64,000 nucleotides of DNA from an uncultured Campylobacterales bacterium. Lineage in GTDB: Bacteria > Campylobacterota > Campylobacteria > Campylobacterales > Arcobacteraceae. The notes beneath the pieces are model-generated. The model was not told the DNA's origin. It made no database searches and worked only from the letters and a program-made list of their open reading frames with translations. Location: positions 62,001-126,000 of the forward strand of contig CANLWY010000007.1 of the NCBI GenBank assembly GCA_947494995.1, in the 5' to 3' direction. The stretch's first letter is position 1. Each line of letters begins with the position of its first letter. A program made the position numbers and the translations under genes. Below, piece after piece: positions 27,132 to 35,868 of this stretch.

Positions 27132-28394
27132 ATGCCGTTAAACGGACAAATACGGGGTAATAGATGTCCTGTTTCAAAACCAAGTAAAGAGTATCTATAT
27201 TATATAAAAAGAGTATTCTTTGATTTATTTGGGTTTGTTTTTTTATTAATTTGTTTACCTTTTTTATGGGTATATAATTTTATTTTTCCTTCAAGTAAAA
27301 AGAAGGTTATGGTTGGGACACATCCTATTGTAAGTAATATACACTACAAAGAGTTATTAATAAAATCTTTACCTGAATATGAGATTGATATTTTTATTTT
27401 TGAAGATTGGCTTGGTGAAAATAATTATTATGATATATCAGCAAAAAAGATTTTGCCTACTTGGATAGTTGGGAATAATGCATATGGATTTGCTCCATAT
27501 ATTATATTTTTATGGGCTCTAAGAAACTATCGAGGCTTTTTTTTACATTTAGATGGGGCAATACTTGAAAGAACTCTTTTATGGAGAATAGAACCTTTAC
27601 TTCTCGAATTATTTGGTAAGAAAATTATTATGCAAGCATATGGTACAGATCAATGGACTATTTTACAGTCAAACGATAATCTTAATTTTAAATTGGGACT
27701 TACAAGACATAGAAATAGATATTTTATGATGGATTTAAAAAAGATAAAAAGAAATTATATGTGGTCACAATACGTAGATCTTATTGTTGGAGATATTAGG
27801 TATATACCAATAACAAGTGGTTTTAGTTTAGCACATTATTATATAGAATTAGAAGAATTACCTTATAATTTTAATGAAAATTTAGATCCAATAATTATTT
27901 CTCATTTTGCAAATCATCCAGAAAGAAAAGGTTCAAACGCAATAGAGGAAATATGTAATGAGCTTATTGAAGAAGGATTTAATATTGAGTATAAAAGTGT
28001 TCATGGTGTACCTAGAGAAGAAGCTTTAAGTATATTAGATGATTCACATATTTTCATAGAACAAATTTTTAATGGAATAATAGGTACAGGTTCTTTAGAA
28101 GCAATGGCAAAAGGAAATGTTGTTCTATCAAATATTGATGAAAGATTAATTGAATTAGCCCTTGTTCAGGACTATAAATTTTATTCAACATTTTTTAAAA
28201 AGTTCCCTATTAGAAATGTAAATATACTTACATTAAAAGAAGAATTAATTAAATTAATTCATGAAAAAGAACTTTTAGAAGATAGAGTTATAAAGTCAAG
28301 AGAGTTTATAGAAATGGCTACAAAGAATGTAGAAGGACTATTTTCGAATAAAAAAGATAATGGGATAAGAAAAATTTATGATGAAGCGAAATAG
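27132..28394 (+). CDS. Membrane-anchored GT-B-like glycosyltransferase, paralog 3
   Basis: 420 residues, closely similar to the protein at 13027-14283 through most of its length: MVGTHPIVSN, DIFIFEDWLGE, GAILERTLLWRIEP, YGTDQW, HFANHPERKGS, GTGSLEAMAKGNVVLSNID. It has the same N-terminal anchor (YYIKRVFFDLFGF, then a hydrophobic stretch with LPFLWVYN). By eye the two genes agree at about three bases in four. The TAGGAG ribosome site is clear. Probably a glycosyltransferase with a related but distinct donor or acceptor; substrate unknown. Confidence 0.55.
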   Translation: MPLNGQIRGNRCPVSKPSKEYLYYIKRVFFDLFGFVFLLICLPFLWVYNFIFPSSKKKVMVGTHPIVSNIHYKELLIKSLPEYEIDIFIFEDWLGENNYYDISAKKILPTWIVGNNAYGFAPYIIFLWALRNYRGFFLHLDGAILERTLLWRIEPLLLELFGKKIIMQAYGTDQWTILQSNDNLNFKLGLTRHRNRYFMMDLKKIKRNYMWSQYVDLIVGDIRYIPITSGFSLAHYYIELEELPYNFNENLDPIIISHFANHPERKGSNAIEEICNELIEEGFNIEYKSVHGVPREEALSILDDSHIFIEQIFNGIIGTGSLEAMAKGNVVLSNIDERLIELALVQDYKFYSTFFKKFPIRNVNILTLKEELIKLIHEKELLEDRVIKSREFIEMATKNVEGLFSNKKDNGIRKIYDEAK

Positions 28395-28424
28395 AATTGT
28401 TTTAAAAAGAAATAAGGAATTTAT

Positions 28425-29363
28425 ATGAAAAAGGAACTAAAAGATATTTTTGTCTGTCCATCTTGCAAGTCTTCTTTAGAATTGGAAGTTTTTAGATCTG
28501 AAAATAATAGAATTAAAGAAGGAAAGTTTTTTTGTTCTTCATGTGAAATAGATTACAAAATTATAAATTTTGTTCCAAGATTTGTTACAAATGAAGAGTA
28601 CGTAAGTTCCTTTGGTGATGAGTGGCATCTTTATAAAAATGTAAAAAATAGTAAAACTGATATGTCAAAAGATGAAATGGATAAATATTTAGGGTTAAAG
28701 AAAAATGATATCCAAGAAAAAATGGTATTAGAAATAGGTTGTGGTGCAGGACCATATCTAGATATCTCTGCTCGTGAATATGGTGCAAGTCATGTTGTGG
28801 GAGTAGATTTAAGTCGTGCAGTTGACGCAGCATATGAAAATGTAGGAGAATTGGAAAATGTGACAATAATCCAAGCAAATCTATTCTCTTTACCTTTTAA
28901 AGAACCACTTTTTGATTTAATTTATTCTTTAGGTGTTTTACATCATACCCCAAATACAAAAGATGCATTTAATGCAATAACTCCTTTTGTAAAAAAAGGT
29001 GGAGAAGTTTCAATTTGGCTTTATGGAAAGTATTGGGAAAGAAAAATAAAAAATCAAAATTGGATAAGAAGGAATTTAACTTCAAAACTATCTTCAAAGC
29101 AGTTATATACTTTTAGTAAAATTGCTTCATATTTATATTATCTATATTTAATACCAATTTTAGGTGATGGATTAAGAGAACGTATTCCAATAGCTATGGA
29201 TAAAGATGTAGAAGTTAGGCAACTTAATACTTTTGATATGTATAGTCCAACATATATTAACTATCATTATATAGATGAAGTATTTGATTGGTTTAATGAT
29301 GCAGGATTTGAACAAATTAAACCTAACAAATATTTATTAGGAATGAAAGGTGTAAAAAAATAA
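28425..29363 (+). CDS. SAM-dependent methyltransferase with Trm112-like zinc ribbon
   Basis: 312 residues. The N-terminal 55 form a zinc ribbon of the Trm112 type, with CPSCKS and CSSCEIDY pairs and NFVPRFV. Motif I of the methyltransferase is LEIGCGAGPYLDI near residue 105, then GVDLSRAVDAAYE, and DLIYSLGVLHHTP near 165. Such proteins are frequent in surface glycan clusters. It could be a second methylation enzyme of the phosphoramidate or sugar pathway; the target is unknown. Starts 30 bases after GT-B paralog 3 and one base before the FkbM-type gene. Confidence 0.78.
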   Translation: MKKELKDIFVCPSCKSSLELEVFRSENNRIKEGKFFCSSCEIDYKIINFVPRFVTNEEYVSSFGDEWHLYKNVKNSKTDMSKDEMDKYLGLKKNDIQEKMVLEIGCGAGPYLDISAREYGASHVVGVDLSRAVDAAYENVGELENVTIIQANLFSLPFKEPLFDLIYSLGVLHHTPNTKDAFNAITPFVKKGGEVSIWLYGKYWERKIKNQNWIRRNLTSKLSSKQLYTFSKIASYLYYLYLIPILGDGLRERIPIAMDKDVEVRQLNTFDMYSPTYINYHYIDEVFDWFNDAGFEQIKPNKYLLGMKGVKK

Positions 29364-29364
29364 T

Positions 29365-30501
29365 ATGATACTTTCAATAAATAGTATTCCTTTAGAACAG
29401 CCTATTATTATATACGGTTATGGACATGCCGGATCAATGTTGTTAAAACTCTTAAAACTTTATAGACCAGAACAAAAGATTAGATATATTGTTGATGATA
29501 ATTTAAATTCTAATATTGATAATATTCCTGTGATTAAAGGAAAAGAGTTAGTTGATATTTATGAAGATGGAGATTTAGTTCTTATTTCAATATTGATTCA
29601 TGAAAAAATTGAAGAAGAATTAAAAAAGCATTCTAATATTAAATATTCTTTAGTTCGTTTGAATTATTTTCATGATGATAAGGAGTTTGAGTTTTTTAAA
29701 GAGTTATCTATCTCTTCAAAAGAATATATCCCTCAAGTATACTCTTTAGAAAACTACGATAAGTCTAAAGAGTTTGAAAAGGTTCTCTCACTTTTTGACC
29801 GAATAGAGGATAAAGTTCTATATAGTACTATAATAAAAGGTTGGCATGAAAAAAGTGACCTTATTAAAGACTATTTTGTAAATGAATTTCCAAGTATAGG
29901 AAGACACTATTTTGAGTATATGGATTTTTCATCTATGAATACGATTTTAGAAGGTGGTGTAGCAGATGGAACAAATACGATTGAGTTTTTGTCTTCTTTA
30001 TCTAGTAAAAGTAAAATCTATGGATTTGATCCTTTGTTTGATAATTATACTCATACAAAAAATAAAAAATATTTATTAAATTGTGATAATTTTGAAATAG
30101 TTACAAAAGGTTTATGGCATAAAGATGATTCTTTGGATATTGATATTTCAGGACTGTTACCTCTAGCACGAGTATCCCAAAAAGGTGAATCAAACTTTGA
30201 CAAGTCAAAAACTATTTCGGTTACAAGTGTTGATAATTTTGTAAAAGAGGAAAATATTGAAAAAGTAGATTTTATAAAATTAGATATTGAAGGTGCAGAG
30301 TTAAATTGTTTACAAGGTGCTGTGAATACTCTAAAAAAAGATAGACCACAATTAAGTATATCTATTTATCATAAATATGAAGATTTATATGAAATTCCTC
30401 TTTTCCTTGATGAGGTTTTAGATAATTATACATATAGATTAGGACATTATCACTATGAACTAGGGGAGACTGTTTTATATGCCTTCCCTAATGAGATTTA
30501 A
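29365..30501 (+). CDS. FkbM-family methyltransferase with N-terminal Rossmann domain
   Basis: 378 residues. The first 110 look like a small nucleotide- or sugar-nucleotide-binding Rossmann unit (IIIYGYGHAGSMLLKLL, IRYIVDDN). The FkbM methyltransferase domain starts near residue 185: TILEGGVADGTNTIEFL, SVDNFVKEE, FIKLDIEGAELNCLQGA and a C-terminal SISIYHKYEDLYEIP. FkbM enzymes O-methylate sugars and antibiotics. The target here is unknown. Part of the colinear run. Confidence 0.8.
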   Translation: MILSINSIPLEQPIIIYGYGHAGSMLLKLLKLYRPEQKIRYIVDDNLNSNIDNIPVIKGKELVDIYEDGDLVLISILIHEKIEEELKKHSNIKYSLVRLNYFHDDKEFEFFKELSISSKEYIPQVYSLENYDKSKEFEKVLSLFDRIEDKVLYSTIIKGWHEKSDLIKDYFVNEFPSIGRHYFEYMDFSSMNTILEGGVADGTNTIEFLSSLSSKSKIYGFDPLFDNYTHTKNKKYLLNCDNFEIVTKGLWHKDDSLDIDISGLLPLARVSQKGESNFDKSKTISVTSVDNFVKEENIEKVDFIKLDIEGAELNCLQGAVNTLKKDRPQLSISIYHKYEDLYEIPLFLDEVLDNYTYRLGHYHYELGETVLYAFPNEI

Positions 30502-30502
30502 A

Positions 30503-31264
30503 ATGAATATAGTTCAAGCATTTAATGATTTTATATCATTCAAGGTAATCCCTTTCCTTACCGGAGAGAATAAAAAACCAAATGTATATATATCCAATCT
30601 TAATTATTTGAATTGGACACATCTTAAAAAATCTATTGAAGAGACTGCTCCTTATCTTAAAGGTAAGTGTGCGGATATAGGTTCTGGAAATTCACCTTAT
30701 AAAAAGTATATTATTAATAATGTAGATGAATATATATCAATTGATAAAGGAAATATTCATAAGCATATGTTTAGTTCTTCAAAGGAAAAGTTTATTGATG
30801 CAGATATAAAAAAGCTTCCTTTTGATGAAAATACATTTGATTCTGTAATATTAACTCAAGTCTTAGAGCATATTGATGAACCCTTTAAGGCTCTTGATGA
30901 GATAAAAAGAGTTATTAAAAAAGATGGTATATTAGTTTTATCTGTTCCTTTTATATATCAAGCTCATGCTACACCTTATGATTTTTTTAGGTTTAGTGAA
31001 TTTGGATTAAAAAAACTTTGCAAGGATTATAATTTTGAGATTTTAGAATTTCATAGGCAAGGTTATATAGGAACAACAATATTTTCAATAATAAATGGAT
31101 TTATCTGGGAGTTATCGAGTAAAAATAAGTTACTTAGGAATACGATATTGTTACCTCTTTTATTAATCATATTTAGTATTAATAATATTTTTGGAGTAGT
31201 TTTAGATAAAGTAAAACTACCTAATTATAGTCCTAACTTTTGGCTTATTTTAAGAAGTAAATAG
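30503..31264 (+). CDS. SAM-dependent methyltransferase (type 11)
   Basis: 253 residues from the ATG at 30503, one base after the upstream stop; an in-frame ATG at 30479 would overlap the upstream gene by 23 bases and is less likely. Motif I is CADIGSGNSPYKKY, then SVILTQVLEHIDEP, typical of the methyltransferase 11 group. A hydrophobic stretch near the C-terminus (TILLPLLLIIFSINNIF) may touch the membrane. Probably methylates a glycan sugar; target unknown. Confidence 0.72.
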   Translation: MNIVQAFNDFISFKVIPFLTGENKKPNVYISNLNYLNWTHLKKSIEETAPYLKGKCADIGSGNSPYKKYIINNVDEYISIDKGNIHKHMFSSSKEKFIDADIKKLPFDENTFDSVILTQVLEHIDEPFKALDEIKRVIKKDGILVLSVPFIYQAHATPYDFFRFSEFGLKKLCKDYNFEILEFHRQGYIGTTIFSIINGFIWELSSKNKLLRNTILLPLLLIIFSINNIFGVVLDKVKLPNYSPNFWLILRSK

Positions 31265-31268
31265 TTGT

Positions 31269-32357
31269 ATGAAAAAGATAGTTATATTTACTCAGAATTT
31301 AGACTTTGGAGGAGTCCAGAAGTCGGTATATTATTTAGCAAACAATTTAAAAAAAGAGTATGCTGTATCAATTGTATTAGCTGAAGACAATAAGGAAATA
31401 AAATATAACTTTGAAGGGATACCAATTTATCAAATTAGAACTCTCAAAGTTAATGTAAATGAGGAAGGTATTGGAGAAAAACTTTTTGAATATAGGATAA
31501 AGGAACTTGATAAACAATTATCTATATTAAATCCAGATATTTTAATTAGTTATGAAGATTATAATAATTTAATAGCTTTAAGCACAAAATATAATTGTAA
31601 AAAAGTAGTTTCTTGTCGAGTGAGTATAAAAGACAGTTATGAGAATACTATGATTCATCTTCTTGATTCATCTTTTTATTATCAAAAAATGCATCTTTTA
31701 TATAAGGATGCAAATAAAATAGTATCCGTTAGTAATTCAATTAATAATGAACTAAAAGAAGAATTTTCATTAACTAATACTGTTACTATACACAATGGAA
31801 TAGAGAAAAAAGAACTTGAAACTAAAGTAGAACATAAAAGTTTTATCTTAAATATTGGTAGACTTCATAAACAAAAAGGACAAGAAGATTTAATTAAAGC
31901 ATTTTATAAAATCAAGGATGAAATTAATGAAAACTTGATAATTGTTGGTGATGGAATGATGAAAGATTATCTTATGAAATTAGTCGAAGATTTAAATCTT
32001 AATAGTCGAGTTTTTATTGTGGGCTTTGATGAACCGTATAAATATATTAAGGCATGTTCTTTATTCATATTTCCTTCATATTATGAAGGTTTCTCTAATA
32101 CGATTTTAGAAGTTATGAGTTGTAAAAAAAATATAGTTTCTTATGAGTATAAAGGTAGTGAAGAAGTCTTATTAAAAGAGAATAGGGTTTCTATAGGGGA
32201 TATTGATTTATTAGCAAGCAAAATAGTGTATTATTTAAAAAATAAAAAAGAGAATGAAATTTTAGCAGATAAGCTCTTTAAAAAGTCGAATGAATTTTCA
32301 TTGTCAAGAACATTAGAAAAGTATAAAAAGGAAATAAAACTATTATGTGTGGAATAA
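31269..32357 (+). CDS. Glycosyltransferase family 4
   Basis: 362-residue GT-B retaining glycosyltransferase. N-terminal acceptor domain with FGGVQKSVYYLANNL; C-terminal donor domain with LNIGRLHKQKGQEDLIKAF, IIVGDGMM, FIVGFDEP and the E-x7-E type segment FPSYYEGFSNTILEVM. No membrane segment. Adds a hexose or amino sugar during glycan assembly; donor and acceptor unknown. It overlaps the amidotransferase gene by 13 bases. Confidence 0.88.
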   Translation: MKKIVIFTQNLDFGGVQKSVYYLANNLKKEYAVSIVLAEDNKEIKYNFEGIPIYQIRTLKVNVNEEGIGEKLFEYRIKELDKQLSILNPDILISYEDYNNLIALSTKYNCKKVVSCRVSIKDSYENTMIHLLDSSFYYQKMHLLYKDANKIVSVSNSINNELKEEFSLTNTVTIHNGIEKKELETKVEHKSFILNIGRLHKQKGQEDLIKAFYKIKDEINENLIIVGDGMMKDYLMKLVEDLNLNSRVFIVGFDEPYKYIKACSLFIFPSYYEGFSNTILEVMSCKKNIVSYEYKGSEEVLLKENRVSIGDIDLLASKIVYYLKNKKENEILADKLFKKSNEFSLSRTLEKYKKEIKLLCVE

Positions 32358-34093
32358 TAGGTACAAATTTTAAAACAGAAAACTTTACAAAAGCAATTGA
32401 ATTATTAGAGCATAGAGGTCCAGATAATTTAGGTTTTTATGAGTTTGAAAATAACCAATTTGGACATACAAGGTTATCAATAATAGACCTAGATAATGAA
32501 GCAAATCAGCCAATGGTCTTTGATGATATTGTTATTACTTTTAATGGAGAAATTTATAACTATAAAGAGTTAATAAAAAATGAAAATTTAAATTGTAAGA
32601 CAAAGTCAGATACAGAAGTATTAATAAGATTATATCAAAAATATGGAAAAGATTTTTTAAATAAGATAAATGGAATGTTTTCTTTTTGTATTTATGATAA
32701 AAAGAGAGATAGCTTTTTTTGCGCAAGAGATAGATTTGGTAAAAAACCATTCTATTACTATTTTAAAAATGGAAAGTTTATTTATGCAAGTGAAATAAAA
32801 TCTATATTAAAGCTATTAGAATCAAAACCAAGTATGAATAATACAGCTTTTCATGAATACTTATCTTTTATGACACCTGTAAATGAAAATACTTTTTATC
32901 AAGATATCAAAAAATTACCAGCAGGAAATTTTTTATATAAAGATTTAAAAGAGTTTTATATTGATAAATATTATGATTTAAATAATATTGAAAATAGAGA
33001 TTGTAGTGAAAAAGAAGCATTAGAGAAAATAGAAGAATTATTAATCTCATCAGTAAATAGCAGACTTGTTTCTGATGTAGAAGTAGCTACATTATTATCT
33101 GGAGGAATTGACTCTTCCTTGACTTCAGCTCTTTATGCAAAATATAGTAATAAGAGAATAAATACATTTTGTATTGGTTATGATGAACATACTCATTATA
33201 GTGAAACTTCATATGCCAAAATAGTTGCTAAACATATAAATTCTAATCACCATGAATTAATTATTAACAGAAAAGATTTCATCTCTTCAATAGAAGATAT
33301 GATTTATCATGTCGATGAACCTTTTGCCGATAGTGCTTCAATCCCAACATTTTTATTAAGTAAATATATTAATAAAAATGGAATTAAAGTTGCTCTTTCA
33401 GGTGAGGGGAGTGATGAGAGTTTTTTAGGTTATGATAATTATTTTAAGATGCTAAAGTATTATGAATCAAAAGCCATAGATAAACCATTTGATTTAACAA
33501 AAGAGTGGGAATATAATAACAGAGCTTTTAATAAAAAACATATTTATCAAACTTGTGGTGAAACTTTTACCGAACGGCAAAAAGAGAAACTCTTAAATAA
33601 TTACACTTCTTTTAATTATATAAAAAATTATAATTGCAATTATCCTCCTTATAAGTGGTTAACATATATAGACTTCAAAATTTGGATAGCAGAAGTGTTG
33701 ATGACTAAAGTTGACAGAATGTCAATGGCTCATTCTTTAGAGCTAAGAGCCCCTTTTTTAGATTATAGACTTGTTAATTATCTACTTTCTTTGGGAGAAG
33801 ATATAAAAAAAGGAAATACAAATAAGTATCTTCTTAAAAAAATAGCAATGAAGTATTTGCCTTATGAAATTGTGCATAGACAGAAAAAAGGTTTTTCTTT
33901 TCCTTTTATAGAGTGGTTACATGAAGAGTATAAGGATGAGATATTAATTACTATTTTGGAAGTTAATAAAAAACTAAATATTTTTAATAAAGACTTTGTA
34001 ACATTTATATATAATGAGTCCAAAGAAACTAGGTTTAAACAACATTTATGGAGTTTATATATTTTTGCAAGATGGTTTAATAAAAATTATTAA
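32345..34093 (+). CDS. asnB: Asparagine-synthase-type glutamine amidotransferase
   Basis: 582 residues. N-terminal class II glutaminase: nucleophile Cys2 (MCGIIG), EHRGPDN, GHTRLSIIDL and FNGEIYN. C-terminal ATP-pyrophosphatase domain with the P-loop LLSGGIDSSLTSALYA and SGEGSDESFLGY. Domain order and length are those of AsnB. In a glycosylation locus such enzymes often amidate a sugar carboxylate (uronic or nonulosonic acid) instead of aspartate. Substrate here is undecided, so the symbol denotes family membership only. Confidence 0.8.
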   Translation: MCGIIGTNFKTENFTKAIELLEHRGPDNLGFYEFENNQFGHTRLSIIDLDNEANQPMVFDDIVITFNGEIYNYKELIKNENLNCKTKSDTEVLIRLYQKYGKDFLNKINGMFSFCIYDKKRDSFFCARDRFGKKPFYYYFKNGKFIYASEIKSILKLLESKPSMNNTAFHEYLSFMTPVNENTFYQDIKKLPAGNFLYKDLKEFYIDKYYDLNNIENRDCSEKEALEKIEELLISSVNSRLVSDVEVATLLSGGIDSSLTSALYAKYSNKRINTFCIGYDEHTHYSETSYAKIVAKHINSNHHELIINRKDFISSIEDMIYHVDEPFADSASIPTFLLSKYINKNGIKVALSGEGSDESFLGYDNYFKMLKYYESKAIDKPFDLTKEWEYNNRAFNKKHIYQTCGETFTERQKEKLLNNYTSFNYIKNYNCNYPPYKWLTYIDFKIWIAEVLMTKVDRMSMAHSLELRAPFLDYRLVNYLLSLGEDIKKGNTNKYLLKKIAMKYLPYEIVHRQKKGFSFPFIEWLHEEYKDEILITILEVNKKLNIFNKDFVTFIYNESKETRFKQHLWSLYIFARWFNKNY

Positions 34094-34101
34094 GGAATAG
34101 A

Positions 34102-34776
34102 ATGGTTATTTTAACTGCTGAGGATTATAAGGTTTTTGAAGAGATTGAACAAATTAGAGAAGAGATAAAACAGCAATATATTCCAATAAAAATTATTGAT
34201 TACGGTGCGGGAAGTCCTACGGATAAAAGAAATAGTAATGAAATGTATAATGGAGTTCAGAAAGAAACAAATAGTTTTGACCAATGTTCAATTGGTTTAA
34301 AGGGTAACTGGGCACAAACTATGTATTCATTAGTAAAAGAGAATACTCCAAAAAAAGTTTTAGAGTTGGGTACTTGTTGTGGATTTTCAAGTATTTACAT
34401 GGCAAAAGCTAATGAGAATACCTTCGTGTATACAATAGAAGGTGATCTTGGTGTAGCAAATATTGCTTCAAAAAATATAGAAAAGGCAAATTGTAAAAAT
34501 ATAAAACAGTTTGTGGGTAGATTTCAAGATGTATTAGATGATGTTTTAATGGAAATAAAAGAAGTTGATTTAGCTTTTATAGACGGGCATCATGATAAAA
34601 AAGCGACTATAGATTATTTTAACCAAATTAAACCATTTCTTTCAGAAAATGCAATTATTGTTTTTGATGATATTTCTTGGTCTGATGGTATGGTTGAGGC
34701 TTGGAAGATTATAAAAGAAGATTCAATTATAAAAGAGTATAAAGATTTAGAAAAGCTCGGTATTTGTTATACTTAA
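34102..34776 (+). CDS. O-methyltransferase-like SAM protein
   Basis: 224 residues of the methyltransferase 24 / CmcI-like kind: VLELGTCCGFSSIYMA, YTIEGDLGVANIA, LAFIDGHHDKKATIDYF and IIVFDDISWSDGMVEAW. The Asp/His-rich GHHDK is common in metal-dependent O-methyltransferases. Clear AAGGA ribosome site. Fourteen bases before the DUF354 gene. Substrate not known. Confidence 0.75.
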   Translation: MVILTAEDYKVFEEIEQIREEIKQQYIPIKIIDYGAGSPTDKRNSNEMYNGVQKETNSFDQCSIGLKGNWAQTMYSLVKENTPKKVLELGTCCGFSSIYMAKANENTFVYTIEGDLGVANIASKNIEKANCKNIKQFVGRFQDVLDDVLMEIKEVDLAFIDGHHDKKATIDYFNQIKPFLSENAIIVFDDISWSDGMVEAWKIIKEDSIIKEYKDLEKLGICYT

Positions 34777-34790
34777 TTAAAGGTTAATTT

Positions 34791-35855
34791 ATGATATGGT
34801 TTGATTTAGTAACACCAAAATCAGTCCTTTTTTTTATCCCTATGATAAGAGAGATAGAGAAAAGAGGACGAAAGGTATTAATTACAGCAAGAGAAGGTGA
34901 TGGATACTCAGAGGTAGTAGAGCTTTTACGACTTTATAATATGGAGTTTGTAAATAGAGGAGAGTTTGGAGGTGCGGAGTTAAAAGATAAACTTCATGCT
35001 TCTATTGAACGGCAAAAAGCTCTAATGGAGTTTGTAACTATTTATGATATTGATAGATTAGTTTGTCTTTCTTCTGTAGATGCAAATCGAGTTGCTTTTG
35101 GCTTAGGAATACCAGTTATTAACTTCTATGATATCCCATTGTCAGACTTTGAAACAAACTTTAAAAAGGCTTTACCTCAAGCAAGATTGACGTTACCTTT
35201 ATCAACGAGAGTTTTTAAGCCATTTGTAGTTCCCGATGAAATTTTTTTAAGGTTCTCTTTGGATGAAGAACAAATCTTTGATTATAACTTTATAGATCCT
35301 GTTATTTGGTTGAAGGATTTCACTCCTAGTTTTGAGTATGTAGAAAAAATATTGGCTCCTTATCATTTAGATTTTAGTAAAAAAATGATTATCATTAGAG
35401 AAGAGGAGTATAAATCTTCATATGTTGATAAAAAATATCCTATTCTTTATGAGGCTTTATCTGATATCCAAAAAGAGTTTAATCCAAATATTATAATAAT
35501 ACCAAGATATGAAAGCTCATATTTAAAAGAAGAGTTTCCTTTTGCAATAGTTTTAGAAGAAAAAATCATTATTCAGCACCTTTTAGCTTTTGCAGACCTT
35601 TTTATAGGTGGAGGGGGTACTCTTAATACAGAAGCATGCTATTTTAATACTCCTACAATAAGTACAAGAAGTTTTATCTGTCATTATGATAAGTATCAAA
35701 TTGACGAAAATCTAATGGTTTGGGTTTCAACAAGAGATGAACTAATGAAAGAAGTTCATAATGCTCTATCAAAGAAGATAAATAGAAATAATAAAAATGT
35801 ATTAGATGTAGAAAATTTAAATATAAAAGAGATAGTAGATACTATTTTAAGTTAG
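34791..35855 (+). CDS. DUF354 family protein, GT-B-like fold
   Basis: 354 residues matching the DUF354 pattern (IWFDLVTPKSVLFFIPMI at the start, VNRGEFGGAELKDKL, and FIGGGGTLNTEACYFNTPTIS near the C-terminus). The family is distantly related to UDP-GlcNAc 2-epimerases and GT-B glycosyltransferases and occurs in surface glycan clusters of bacteria and archaea. Its activity is undefined. Directly upstream of maf. Confidence 0.75.
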   Translation: MIWFDLVTPKSVLFFIPMIREIEKRGRKVLITAREGDGYSEVVELLRLYNMEFVNRGEFGGAELKDKLHASIERQKALMEFVTIYDIDRLVCLSSVDANRVAFGLGIPVINFYDIPLSDFETNFKKALPQARLTLPLSTRVFKPFVVPDEIFLRFSLDEEQIFDYNFIDPVIWLKDFTPSFEYVEKILAPYHLDFSKKMIIIREEEYKSSYVDKKYPILYEALSDIQKEFNPNIIIIPRYESSYLKEEFPFAIVLEEKIIIQHLLAFADLFIGGGGTLNTEACYFNTPTISTRSFICHYDKYQIDENLMVWVSTRDELMKEVHNALSKKINRNNKNVLDVENLNIKEIVDTILS

Positions 35856-35868
35856 AAGGGTAAACTTT

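Noticed and set aside
28585-28878. Minus-strand open frame within a methyltransferase gene
   Set aside because: Lies wholly inside a conserved plus-strand gene, His/Leu-rich shadow composition.
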